Origin: Sphingomonas yantingensis
GTDB lineage: Bacteria > Pseudomonadota > Alphaproteobacteria > Sphingomonadales > Sphingomonadaceae
DNA length: 64,000 nt
Direction of reading: 5' to 3'
NCBI RefSeq assembly: GCF_014199325.1
Contig: NZ_JACIJJ010000002.1
Coordinates: forward strand, 682,001 to 746,000
Shown: positions 33,469-41,970 of the stretch, in pieces
How the letters are laid out: each line of letters opens with the position of its first letter
Position numbering within the stretch: the first letter of the stretch is position 1
Made by a program: the position numbers and the translations under genes
Notes under the pieces: model-generated
The model's database searches: none
What the model saw: the letters and a program-made list of their open reading frames with translations, nothing else
Told to the model about the DNA's origin: nothing

Positions 33469-34041
33469 CTATTTCCCTTCTATCGGTTGGCCGGTCAGTG
33501 CCGCGATGTCCTCGTCGCTGGAACGTGCCCAGAACGGTGCCCATGTCGGAAACGCGCCGGGCAGGTCGGGCAGACGATCGGCCCAGCGATCCCATTGCTG
33601 AAAGGGCGGGGCGGGCCGCTCGAGCACGTCGGACGAATACCAGTGCTTCTCGGCGCGTGTGACGAAATACCATTGGCCGTTCCGCCGCGCGTACCGATCG
33701 AAATAGACGATCGCCATCGCCACCCATCGATCGCCGTCCTCATGTTCCGCGCGACAATAGACGGTGCCGACGGCGTTGTCGGCATCCTCAAAATCCACGA
33801 CCTGGCCGCAGACGAGATGGATCGAGCGATAAAAGGTCCGCACGCCCGGATCGATCCAGCTTCGCAGCGCCTCGTGCCCCTTGCCCCGCCGGCCGCAATC
33901 GACATCGTCGACGAACAGGCCGAGCCACGCGTCGATGTCGCGCGCATCGATCGCCCGGGCATAACGGGTTGGTAGCTCGCCGATCGCCTGACGCGATTCG
34001 ATGCGGTCGATCCGGGCCAGAAGATCGGCCGCGTCGCTCAT
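33469..34041 (-). CDS. SnoaL-like (NTF2-fold) protein
   Basis: A 190-residue protein of the SnoaL_4/NTF2 fold: the helix LLARIDRIESRQAIGELPTRYARAID, followed by WLGLFVDDVDCGRRGKGHEA and strands through YFVTRAEKHWYSSDVL. Relatives are dehydratases, isomerases or small oxygenase partners. An Asp-Asp and His near the cone mouth are compatible with catalysis but not proof. The start overlaps the OYE stop by 4 nt (ATGA). The C-terminal part AFPTWAPFWARSSDEDIAAL is not familiar to me. Confidence 0.8.
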   Translation of the reverse strand: MSDAADLLARIDRIESRQAIGELPTRYARAIDARDIDAWLGLFVDDVDCGRRGKGHEALRSWIDPGVRTFYRSIHLVCGQVVDFEDADNAVGTVYCRAEHEDGDRWVAMAIVYFDRYARRNGQWYFVTRAEKHWYSSDVLERPAPPFQQWDRWADRLPDLPGAFPTWAPFWARSSDEDIAALTGQPIEGK

Positions 34042-35195
34042 GTGAGCCTCGTCAGATTGGCGCTGTCGAACGGCAAAAAGGGTTCGCCGCGGATCGCCTT
34101 TCCGACCCAGTCGGGATCGTTGAGGAGCGATCGGCCAACCCCGATCAGGTCGAATTCCCCGCGCTCGAACCGCTCGACCAGCTTGCCGAGATTGTCCGAC
34201 GCGCCCGATCCGCTGTCGATATGATGGTCGCGCTTGCCCTGGTCCAGGCCGACGCCGCCGACGACCATGCCGAGCTTTCCGGTCAGCTTCTTCGCCCATC
34301 CGCCGAGGTTGAGCGGCGATCCGTCGAACGCCGGCGTGTCGAAATAGCGCTGGCTGCCGTCGAAGATATCGACCCCCGCATCGGCGATCGGCCCCAGGAT
34401 CGCCTCGAGCTCGGCCGGCGTGTCGGCCAGCCGTGCCAGATAGTCCTGCATCTTGAATTGCGAGAAGCGCAGCAGGATCGGCAAGCCGTCTCCGATCGCC
34501 GCGCGGATCGCGCGCACGACCTCGACCACGAAGGTGGTCCGCTGCACGGCATCGCCGCCCCAGCGATCGGTCCGCCGGTTGGTGCCCGCCCAGAGAAAAT
34601 TGTCGAGCACATAGCCATGGCCGCCGTGGATCGCGATGCCGTCGAACCCCAGCTTGGCCGCATGACCGGCGCTCCGGGCATAGGCCGCGATGACGTCGGC
34701 GATGTCCTCCTCGGTCATCGGCGGCGTGTCTACGTTCAGTCGCACCAGATGGTCGTCGGCGAGGCTGACCTTGCCCAGTGGGCCGAGGATGCCGCTCGGC
34801 CGGCGGGGGCCGACATCGGGGTCGGGGCTCGTCGCCGCGTCGCGCATCGCGCCCTGATGCCAGAGCTGCGGCATGATCCGCCCACCGGCGGCGTCCACCT
34901 CGTCGATCACCCGACGCCAGCCGGCCAGCGGCGCATCGCCGTACATTGCTGGGACCGCCGCGGTGTCGACGGCCGCGGGATCGTCGATCGCGACCCCCTC
35001 CGTCACGATCAGGCCGACCTGCCCCGCTGCCCGCCGACGGTAATAGGCAGCGACGTCCTCGCCCGGCACGCGGCCCGGCGAATGTTCACGAGTCATCGGC
35101 GCCATGACGAAGCGGTTGGCGACGGTGAGATCACGTACCGTCAGCGGCGTCAGGAGCGGGGCAAGGCGATACCTCCCCGTCAGATTGTCCGTCAT
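34038..35195 (-). CDS. NADH:flavin oxidoreductase / Old Yellow Enzyme family
   Basis: A 385-residue TIM-barrel FMN enzyme that reduces activated carbon-carbon double bonds, such as an enone, or opens a dienoyl system. FVMAPMTREHSPGRVPGED at about 30 and IHGGHGYVLDNFLWAGTNRR at about 195 with the His-Gly-Gly-His substrate-binding pair are present, as is the C-terminal FMN region GVGRSLLNDPDWVGK. There is no C-terminal FeS domain, so it belongs to the short OYE group. It leads the operon OYE, SnoaL-like, crotonase. An operator-like repeat is 52 bp upstream. Confidence 0.9.
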   Translation of the reverse strand: MTDNLTGRYRLAPLLTPLTVRDLTVANRFVMAPMTREHSPGRVPGEDVAAYYRRRAAGQVGLIVTEGVAIDDPAAVDTAAVPAMYGDAPLAGWRRVIDEVDAAGGRIMPQLWHQGAMRDAATSPDPDVGPRRPSGILGPLGKVSLADDHLVRLNVDTPPMTEEDIADVIAAYARSAGHAAKLGFDGIAIHGGHGYVLDNFLWAGTNRRTDRWGGDAVQRTTFVVEVVRAIRAAIGDGLPILLRFSQFKMQDYLARLADTPAELEAILGPIADAGVDIFDGSQRYFDTPAFDGSPLNLGGWAKKLTGKLGMVVGGVGLDQGKRDHHIDSGSGASDNLGKLVERFERGEFDLIGVGRSLLNDPDWVGKAIRGEPFLPFDSANLTRLT

Positions 35196-35246
35196 GACTC
35201 GACGCTATCCAATCCGGCGTCATGCGCCAATTCGGCGGGCTCGCGC

Positions 35247-35260
35247 ATCGCGCCTGCGAT
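35247..35260. promoter_or_regulatory. Operator-like inverted repeat upstream of the OYE gene
   Basis: Reads ATCGC-GCCT-GCGAT, identical over all 14 bp to the site at 29710, with C before it. It lies 52 bp upstream of the OYE start in the 91-bp gap after the CoA ligase gene. Confidence 0.65.
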
Positions 35261-35286
35261 CCGCCACGGCGTCGGGTCGGGGTGCA

Positions 35287-36864
35287 TCAGGCGAGCTTGC
35301 GCAAGTCGACCTTCGACACCTTTCCGGTCGGATTGCGCGGCAGCGCATCGACGAAGGTGACGACGCGTGGCACCTTGTAGTTCGCCATCTCGGCACGGCA
35401 CCAGGTGATAACGCCGGCTTCGTCGAGCACCGCATCGGCCCGCGGCACGATGAAGGCGCGGCCGACCTGACCCAACCGCGGATCGTCGATCCCGATCACG
35501 GCGGCCTCGGCCACGCCATCGATCCGGGCAAGCTGCTGCTCGATCTCCGCCGGATAGGTGTTGAACCCGCCGACGATGTACATGTCCTTGAGCCGGTCGG
35601 TGATCGCCAGATTGCCGGCCGCATCGAACACGCCGACATCGCCCGTGCGCAGATACCCGTCGGCGGTAAAGGCAGCCGCGGTCGCGGCGTCATCCTCGAA
35701 ATAACCACGCATGACCTGCGGGCCCTTGATGACGATCTCACCGGGAGTGCCGGGCGGCACCGCTTGTCCGTCGCCGTCGATCAGCCGGACGTCGAGATTG
35801 TCGAGCGGGCGGCCGGTCGTCGTCGCGATGACGATCGCGCTGTCGCCGGGCCGGGTATGGCTGACCGAGCCTGCGGCCTCGGTCAGGCCATAGCCGGCGG
35901 ACACCGCCGCCACGCCGAAAGTGGCTTGCATCTGTTCGATCAGGACGACGGGGATCGTCGTGGCACCGGTCATCGCCGACCGGAGCGAGGAGGTGTCGTA
36001 CCGGGCAAAGTCGGGATGCTCGAGAATGCCCTGATACACGGTCGGGACCGCGGGCAGGACCGATACCCGGTCACGTTCGATCAAGGTCAGCAACGTATCC
36101 GCATCGAGGCTTTGCGCGATGACGAGCGTGATGCCGTAGAGGAAGGCGGCCTGCCATCCGGCACGATAGCCGGCATTGTGCGCGAAGGGATATGTGACCG
36201 CCAACACGTCGCCCGGTCCGAACCGGCTCACACAGGCCTGTTGCTGCTCACACGCGATTAGGCTCTGGGCGTTGGTTATCGGTACGCCCTTGGGGACGCC
36301 CGTGGTTCCCGATGTGAAGATGATGTCGGCCAGTCCGTCCGGATCGATCCCGGCGATGCGGGCGTCCAGCTCGGTCGCCGGGACGCCAGCTCCGGCCGCC
36401 ACGAAGCGTGACCAGCTCGTTACCCGCCCATCTTCCGCATCGCCGCCGAAGACGATGATGCGGCGCAGGTCCGGCAGATCGAGGTCGAGGATGCCGCCAA
36501 CGAAATCGGTCGATCCGAAGCCCGGATCGCAGAAGAGGAAGCGGACACGTGCCCGCGCGAGAACGTGCGACACCTCGCGAGGTTTGAGCCGCGTGCTCGC
36601 GGGGATGAGCGTCCCGCCCGCCGCCTGGATGGCGAGCGCGGCGACGATCCATTCGGACTGGTTCACCGCCCAGATCGCCGCGCAGTCGCCGGGCGCGAAG
36701 CCGGCGGCGATCAGGCCGCGCGTCGCCGCCCGAGCGGCATCGAGCACGTCGCCATAGGTGATTGTCCGGTCGCCCTCGCGGATCGCGACGGCGGCGGGCT
36801 GCCGATCGGCCATCGCGGCAAAGGCGTGGAAGGGGGAGGGGAAGGGGAGCGCTGGGTCGAACAT
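35287..36864 (-). CDS. AMP-dependent acyl-CoA synthetase (CoA ligase)
   Basis: A 525-residue adenylate-forming CoA ligase activating a carboxylic acid. FTSGTTGVPKGVPITN at about 180 is the phosphate-binding loop, YGLTEAAG at about 325, GEIVIKGPQVMRGYF at about 380, YLRTGDVGVFDAAGNL at about 410, and the catalytic Lys near the end in NPTGKVSKVDL. Size and motifs fit the FadD3/cyclohexanecarboxylate-like group. It follows the acyl-CoA dehydrogenase pair (36918-39187) and thioesterase on the same strand, 53 bp away, so the operon provides both activation and dehydrogenation of one acid. Confidence 0.9.
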   Translation of the reverse strand: MFDPALPFPSPFHAFAAMADRQPAAVAIREGDRTITYGDVLDAARAATRGLIAAGFAPGDCAAIWAVNQSEWIVAALAIQAAGGTLIPASTRLKPREVSHVLARARVRFLFCDPGFGSTDFVGGILDLDLPDLRRIIVFGGDAEDGRVTSWSRFVAAGAGVPATELDARIAGIDPDGLADIIFTSGTTGVPKGVPITNAQSLIACEQQQACVSRFGPGDVLAVTYPFAHNAGYRAGWQAAFLYGITLVIAQSLDADTLLTLIERDRVSVLPAVPTVYQGILEHPDFARYDTSSLRSAMTGATTIPVVLIEQMQATFGVAAVSAGYGLTEAAGSVSHTRPGDSAIVIATTTGRPLDNLDVRLIDGDGQAVPPGTPGEIVIKGPQVMRGYFEDDAATAAAFTADGYLRTGDVGVFDAAGNLAITDRLKDMYIVGGFNTYPAEIEQQLARIDGVAEAAVIGIDDPRLGQVGRAFIVPRADAVLDEAGVITWCRAEMANYKVPRVVTFVDALPRNPTGKVSKVDLRKLA

Positions 36865-36917
36865 GGTTCAGGATCCGGGCGAAAGCGTGTGGGGATGCTC
36901 AGCGGGCGGGGCGGCGG

Positions 36918-38105
36918 TCATCGCGGCAATCCGAGGAGCCGTTCGGCGATCACGTTCCGCATGATCTCGTTGCTGCCGCCGGCGATCGTCCAGCTATAGC
37001 TTTTGAGAAACGCATAGGTCGCGTCTTCGGGCGTCAGTCCCCCGCAGCGCAGCGGCTCGGTCTCGATCTGTCCGCCAAGGCCATCCAGCTGCGCGGTGAA
37101 GCCGGTATAATCCTGAAGCAGCGTCGCCCAGTAGAGCTTGATATAGGTCGCGATCTCTCCGCCGCCGTGCGGGTCGCGGTCGATCTGGGCCAGCAATTCG
37201 CCAACCATATGCTTCATCGCCCGTACGCGCGGATAGAAGGCGGCGAACGCCTCCCGCCGCGCCGGATCCCGCCGCAAAAGCTCGCGATGGCGAACGGCAT
37301 CACGCTGGATCGCGTGGACCAGCCGCTCGCTGTTCTCGAAGATCAGCAGCCCGCGTTCGGCGGTCAGCGTCGACTGGGCGATCCGCCAGCCATCATTCTC
37401 CGCACCGATCAGGTTCGCGGCCGGAATCTCGACATCGTCGAAAAAGACTTCAGCGAACTCGGCCTCGCCGGTGATCTGCCGGATCGGCTTGATCGTCAGG
37501 CCCGGCGACTTCATGTCGAGGATGAAGTAGGAAATGCCGTCATGCTTGCGCGCCGCACCTGGATCGGTGCGTGCCAGCAGCAGGCAATAGTCAGCGAAGA
37601 TGCCATAGGACGACCAGATCTTCTGCCCGTTGACGACATAGACGTCGCCGCGCCGTTCGGCGCGGGTCCGTAGCGACGCTAGGTCGGAGCCGGCACCCGG
37701 CTCTGAAAATCCCTGGCACCAGATGTCACCGCCGCTGCGCGCGCCCTCCAGATAGCGCTCGCGCTGATCGGCGGTGCCGTAGGCGAAGAGCGTGGCGGGC
37801 ATGTGATAGAGCGAGATGGTGAACAGATCGGTGTTCGGCGCATCGGCGCGTGCCATTTCCTCGTACAGCACGACCTGCGCCGCCAGCGACAGGTCCGCGC
37901 CGCCCCATCCCTTGGGCCAATGCGCGGTGGCCAGCCCCGCCGCGGTCTGGGCGGCGTACCACTCGCGCTGAACGGCGAGATAGCCATGCTCGCCCTCCCG
38001 GTGGATGCGGCCCTTCCAGTCGGCGGGGATCGCGCCGGGGAGCCATTCGCGAAGGGCGGCGCGGAACGCGTCCAGGTCTCGTGCGGCGGCGAGCAGGTCG
38101 GTCAT
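36918..38105 (-). CDS. Acyl-CoA dehydrogenase-family subunit (SEPGAGSDLA partner)
   Basis: A 395-residue acyl-CoA dehydrogenase subunit. The middle domain is intact: CQGFSEPGAGSDLASLRTRA and VVNGQKIWSSYGIFADYC, and FDDVEIPAANLIG. The C-terminus has AGGSNEIMRNVIAERLLG. The RxQFG and QLHGG motifs are absent and are found instead in the preceding gene (38102), with which it overlaps by 4 nt. The two are expected to form a heteromeric dehydrogenase with shared FAD sites, oxidising an acyl-CoA and passing electrons to ETF. Confidence 0.9.
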   Translation of the reverse strand: MTDLLAAARDLDAFRAALREWLPGAIPADWKGRIHREGEHGYLAVQREWYAAQTAAGLATAHWPKGWGGADLSLAAQVVLYEEMARADAPNTDLFTISLYHMPATLFAYGTADQRERYLEGARSGGDIWCQGFSEPGAGSDLASLRTRAERRGDVYVVNGQKIWSSYGIFADYCLLLARTDPGAARKHDGISYFILDMKSPGLTIKPIRQITGEAEFAEVFFDDVEIPAANLIGAENDGWRIAQSTLTAERGLLIFENSERLVHAIQRDAVRHRELLRRDPARREAFAAFYPRVRAMKHMVGELLAQIDRDPHGGGEIATYIKLYWATLLQDYTGFTAQLDGLGGQIETEPLRCGGLTPEDATYAFLKSYSWTIAGGSNEIMRNVIAERLLGLPR

Positions 38106-39187
38106 GCCGCGATCTCCAAGTCGAGCGCGCTTGCGGCCCGCGCAAGGTGAAGCGACCTGTCGCCAAACAACAGCTCGATCAGACGGGCTCGCTTGAGGAA
38201 CAGGTGGCACGCCTGCTCGGCCGTAAAGCCGATCCCGCCGTGCAACTGGATCGCATCGCGCGCGAGTTCGGCATAGTTGGCGCAGGCAAGGGCCTTCGCC
38301 GCCGATGCCTCGCTCGGTGCGAGCCTGTCGTCCGCGGCGGCGAGTGCGGCGGCCGAGGCCAGCAGCAGGCGGTCGCCCTCGAGCCGGGTCTGGTGGTCGG
38401 CAACGCGGTGCTTGAGCGCCTGGAAAGAGCCGATCGGCTTTCCGAACTGCTGGCGCGTCTTCAGATAGTCGATCGTGAGCGGGAGCAGCGCCTGCGATCC
38501 GCCGACCGCCTCCGCCGCCAGCGCCAGCGAGGCATGAATGGCGAGCGCCTCCTCGACCTTTCCATTCGTGCCGAACACGGCCTCGGCGGATATCGGCCGG
38601 TCGCGATAGACGATGTCCGACAGCGTGTGACCGTGATCCCAGAGCGGGAGCCCCTCGACCTGCTCGGGCGAGAGCAGGACGCGACGAAGGCTGCCATCGG
38701 GCGCGACGGCCAGATGCAGCAAGCGATCGGCATCGGCGGCATCGAGCATGCGCGTCGTGCCGGAGAGGTGCCACCCGTCGACAGTGGGTGCGATCGTCAG
38801 GGTCGGCGGCTGAAGCGGGGCAGGGGGATCGATCGCGACGACCGCACCGGCGACGATCATCGGCAGCCAGTTGGCCTGCTGCGTCTCGCTTGCGCCGCGC
38901 GCGATCGCATCGGCGGCGAGCATCGTCGACAGGAGCGGCACCGGCGCGACCGCGCGGCCCGCCTCTTCGTAGAGAGCGACGAGCGCATCGATTCCCAGGC
39001 CGAGCCCGCCATGGGCCTCGGGCACTGAGAGTGCGGTCCAGCCGAGCCCGACGATCGTGTCCCACAGCGGTCGCGCCATCCCGCGGGCATGGTCGAAATG
39101 GGCGAGCACCGTATCGACGCTCGCCTCGACGCTGAGCACGTCGCGAAAACTCGCCTTCAGGCCGTCGACGTCGAGAAAATCATCCAT
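38102..39187 (-). CDS. Acyl-CoA dehydrogenase-family subunit (C-terminal FAD-motif partner)
   Basis: A 361-residue acyl-CoA dehydrogenase subunit complementary to the next gene. It retains TRQQFGKPIGSFQALKH (about 240) and IQLHGGIGFTAEQACHLFLKR (about 320), but its middle domain lacks a SEPGAGSDLA-like motif (the region reads LTIAPTVDGWHLSGTTRM). N-terminal VPEAHGGLGLGIDALVALYEE is typical of the family. It overlaps the thioesterase gene upstream by 8 nt and the partner gene by 4 nt. Confidence 0.9.
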   Translation of the reverse strand: MDDFLDVDGLKASFRDVLSVEASVDTVLAHFDHARGMARPLWDTIVGLGWTALSVPEAHGGLGLGIDALVALYEEAGRAVAPVPLLSTMLAADAIARGASETQQANWLPMIVAGAVVAIDPPAPLQPPTLTIAPTVDGWHLSGTTRMLDAADADRLLHLAVAPDGSLRRVLLSPEQVEGLPLWDHGHTLSDIVYRDRPISAEAVFGTNGKVEEALAIHASLALAAEAVGGSQALLPLTIDYLKTRQQFGKPIGSFQALKHRVADHQTRLEGDRLLLASAAALAAADDRLAPSEASAAKALACANYAELARDAIQLHGGIGFTAEQACHLFLKRARLIELLFGDRSLHLARAASALDLEIAA

Positions 39188-39653
39188 CGTGCGCAGGTCC
39201 AGTTGTTCGTGCGGTCGCGGGGGTCGCCGGGACGAGGTCGGCTATCGCCTGCTTCTGTTCGGGCGTAAGCGCGACGGGGCGGCGCGTGTCGGGCGCGACG
39301 AAGACATGGGTGAAGTGGCCGACCGCAGCGGGGACCGCCTCTCCATCCCGGAACAGCGCGATCTCGTAGCGGAGGCTCTTGTCGCCGATGCGGCCGATGC
39401 GAACTCGCGCCTCGACGGTCTCGGGGAATTCGATCGATGCCAGAAACTCGCAGCCGCTGGCGATGCACAGGCCGATCGATGCGGCCGGACCGCGCAGGAC
39501 GCCCCGCTCGATCGCCAATGTCGTCAGGGCGGTGTCGAACCAGCTATAGTAGATCGCGTTGTTGACGTGGCCATAGGCGTCGCAATCGGCCCAGCGGCTG
39601 GCGATCGCCAAGCCCCATCCATAATTTTCGCGGCGTTCCTCGCGAGCGTGCAT
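39180..39653 (-). CDS. 4HBT-type acyl-CoA thioesterase
   Basis: A 157-residue hotdog-fold thioesterase of the 4-hydroxybenzoyl-CoA/YbgC type. SRWADCDAYGHVNNAIYYSW at about 19 is the active-site segment with the catalytic Asp. The rest follows the fold (CEFLASIEFPETVEARVRIG, HFTHVFVAPDTRRPVALT). It would release CoA from an acyl-CoA in the same operon. It leads the operon thioesterase, two dehydrogenase subunits, CoA ligase, and is divergent from the fadB/fadJ-like gene, sharing an operator-like repeat. Confidence 0.87.
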   Translation of the reverse strand: MHAREERRENYGWGLAIASRWADCDAYGHVNNAIYYSWFDTALTTLAIERGVLRGPAASIGLCIASGCEFLASIEFPETVEARVRIGRIGDKSLRYEIALFRDGEAVPAAVGHFTHVFVAPDTRRPVALTPEQKQAIADLVPATPATARTTGPAHDG

Positions 39654-39723
39654 CGATCCTCTTCCCGTTGTCGTCCGCCGCTTACGCTGCCGAGCGGGCG
39701 GACGGCGAGGGGCGACCCGCGAT

Positions 39724-39737
39724 ATCGGCACGGCGAT
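39724..39737. promoter_or_regulatory. Operator-like inverted repeat in a divergent region
   Basis: Reads ATCGG-CACG-GCGAT. It is 71 bp from the thioesterase start (39653) and 79 bp from the fadB/fadJ-like start (39817). A partial copy ending GCGAC lies 21 bp upstream (39703-39716). Confidence 0.55.
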
Positions 39738-39816
39738 ACCCGCACCTCGCCGCTTTCCTCCGCCGATGCGCGCGCTATCGCCAAGCCGACTCCCTTTGGC
39801 TTCCAAGGATATTCGC

Positions 39817-41940
39817 ATGTCGCAGGATCCCGACACCGCCGTCCGTTATGACGTGCATGGCGACGTCGCCGTGCTCACCATCGACTTTCCGCCGGTCAAC
39901 GCGCTAGGCGCGGCGATGAAGGAGGGGATGGTCCGTCGGATGCGACAGGCGGCCGAGGATGACGCGGTCCATGCGATCGTCGTCATCGGCGACAACGACC
40001 GGTTCGTGGCCGGTGCCGACATCCGGGAATTCGGCAAGCCGCCGCGCGGGCCGACGCTGCTCGAGGTACAGGACCTCCTTGAATTCAGCGAGAAACCGGT
40101 GGTGTGCGCGATCGACGGCCATGCGCTGGGCGGCGGACTCGAGCTTGCGCTGGCGGCGCCATTCCGGGTCGCGGCGTCGCGCGCCAAGCTCGGCCTGCCC
40201 GAGGTCAATCTCGGCCTGCTCCCGGGCGGCGGTGGAACGCAGCGACTGACGCGCATCGCCGGGCCGGAGGTCGCGCTCGACCTGATCCTGAGCGGCAAGC
40301 ATATCGGTGCCGCCAAGGCGAAGGAACTGGGGCTCGTCGACGAGGTGACGGACGCGGACCTCCTGACCGCGGCGATCGACTTCGCCCGGCGCAAGGCGGA
40401 CGCGGGCGGGCCGTGGCCGCGTGCGATCGAACGAACCGACAAGGTGGCGACCGCCGATTCCGCGCTGTTCGAAAAGACCCGCAGCGCCAACGCCAAAAAG
40501 TGGGCCGGCACGATCGCGCCGTTCCGGATCGTCGATTGCGTCGAGGCGGCGTGCACCCGGTCGCCGCAGGACGGCCTCGAGTTCGAGAAGGCGGCGTTCA
40601 AGGAATGCCTCGAAGCGCCGAGCCGCGCCGCGCAGGTGCACCTGTTCTTTGCGGAGCGACAGGCCGCCAAGGTCGAGGGCCTCGATCCCGCCGCCAAGCC
40701 GCGCGACATCGCCAAGGTCGGCGTGATCGGTGCGGGCACGATGGGCGGCGGCATCGCGATGTCGGTGGTCAATGCAGGGATCGCCTGCGTCCTGCTGGAG
40801 GTCACGCAGGACGCGCTCGACGCCGGCCTCGAGAAGGTGCGCGGCAATTACGACATCTCGATCAAGCGCGGCTCGCGCAGCCAGGCGCAGGTGGACGCGG
40901 CCCTGGGGTTACTCACCTCTACCCTCGATTATGACGATCTGGCCGATTGCGACCTGGTGATCGAGGCGGTGTTCGAGAACATGGGCGTCAAGAAGGAGAT
41001 TTTCGGGACGCTGGACCGGGTGACAAAGCCGGACGCAATCCTCGCCTCCAACACGTCCGCGCTCGACATCGACGAGATCGCCGCGGCGACCGGCCGTCCC
41101 GAAAACGTGATCGGGATGCACTTCTTCTCGCCCGCCAACGTCATGAAACTGTGCGAGAATGTCCGCGGCACCAAGTCGTCCGACACCACGATCGCGACGG
41201 TCATGGCCTTTGCCAAACGGATCGGCAAGGTGCCGGTGCTGGCCGGCAATTGCGAGGGGTTCATCGGCAACCGCATCCTCAAGATCTATGGCCAGGAGGC
41301 GGATCTGATCCTCGAGCAGGGAGCTGCGCCGTGGGACGTCGATCGCGCGCTCAAGGGCTTCGGCTTCCCGATGGGCCTTTACCTCATGCGTGACATGTCG
41401 GGCCTCGATGTCGGCTATCGGATGCGGCAGGGGCGGATCGAGGCGGGCACGCTCGACACGTCCAGCCCGGAATATTCGCCGCTCGCCGACCGGATCGTCG
41501 AAGCGGGGCGGCACGGACAGAAGACGGGTGCCGGATACTACAAGTACGAAGGCCGCGATGCGTCGCCGGATCCGGCGGTGCTCGACATGCTCCGGGACGT
41601 TGCAGCCGCCAAGCAGGTCCCCCAGCGCCGCTTCACCGACGAAGAGATCGTCGAGCAGATCCTGGCGGCGATGGCGAACGAAGGGGCCAAGATCCTCGAA
41701 GAGGGCATCGCGCAGCGGGCCAGCGATATCGACGTGACCTACGTCTATGGCTACGGCTTCCCGAAGCATGAAGGCGGCCCGATGTTCTGGGCGCAGCGCA
41801 AGGGCCTCGACAAGCTGCTCGAGATCGTTCGCGCCAATCACGCGAAGTTCGGCGATCGCTGGAAGCCCGCGGCGCTGCTGGAAGCGCGCGTCGCCGACGG
41901 AAAGGATTGGGACGGAAAGCCGATCGCCGGCGCAGGCTGA
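39817..41940 (+). CDS. Bifunctional enoyl-CoA hydratase / 3-hydroxyacyl-CoA dehydrogenase (FadB/FadJ type)
   Basis: A 707-residue fusion enzyme for two consecutive beta-oxidation steps. Residues about 10-190 are a crotonase with both catalytic glutamates (GGGLELALAAP and GLPEVNLGLLPGGGGTQRL). From about 300 comes the NAD-binding VGVIGAGTMGGGIAMSVVNAG, then FFSPANVMKLCENVRG and NCEGFIGNRILKIYGQE of the 3-hydroxyacyl-CoA dehydrogenase, and a C-terminal helical domain. The ATG at 39817 is chosen because the fold starts there and AAGGAT precedes it. It is the only crotonase in the window with the full classical active site, so it is the best candidate for ordinary beta-oxidation here. Confidence 0.93.
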   Translation: MSQDPDTAVRYDVHGDVAVLTIDFPPVNALGAAMKEGMVRRMRQAAEDDAVHAIVVIGDNDRFVAGADIREFGKPPRGPTLLEVQDLLEFSEKPVVCAIDGHALGGGLELALAAPFRVAASRAKLGLPEVNLGLLPGGGGTQRLTRIAGPEVALDLILSGKHIGAAKAKELGLVDEVTDADLLTAAIDFARRKADAGGPWPRAIERTDKVATADSALFEKTRSANAKKWAGTIAPFRIVDCVEAACTRSPQDGLEFEKAAFKECLEAPSRAAQVHLFFAERQAAKVEGLDPAAKPRDIAKVGVIGAGTMGGGIAMSVVNAGIACVLLEVTQDALDAGLEKVRGNYDISIKRGSRSQAQVDAALGLLTSTLDYDDLADCDLVIEAVFENMGVKKEIFGTLDRVTKPDAILASNTSALDIDEIAAATGRPENVIGMHFFSPANVMKLCENVRGTKSSDTTIATVMAFAKRIGKVPVLAGNCEGFIGNRILKIYGQEADLILEQGAAPWDVDRALKGFGFPMGLYLMRDMSGLDVGYRMRQGRIEAGTLDTSSPEYSPLADRIVEAGRHGQKTGAGYYKYEGRDASPDPAVLDMLRDVAAAKQVPQRRFTDEEIVEQILAAMANEGAKILEEGIAQRASDIDVTYVYGYGFPKHEGGPMFWAQRKGLDKLLEIVRANHAKFGDRWKPAALLEARVADGKDWDGKPIAGAG

Positions 41941-41946
41941 ACGGCG

Positions 41947-41970
41947 CGCCCGGCGCGACGGCGCCGGGCG
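41947..41970. terminator. Bidirectional terminator hairpin
   Basis: CGCCCGGCGC-GACG-GCGCCGGGCG is a perfect 10-bp stem with a 4-nt loop lying exactly between the convergent stop codons of the fadB/fadJ-like gene and the CoA ligase gene. Confidence 0.75.

Noticed and set aside
33969..35360. A 463-codon plus-strand open frame
   Set aside because: It lies antisense to the Old Yellow Enzyme gene and shows no recognisable domain.
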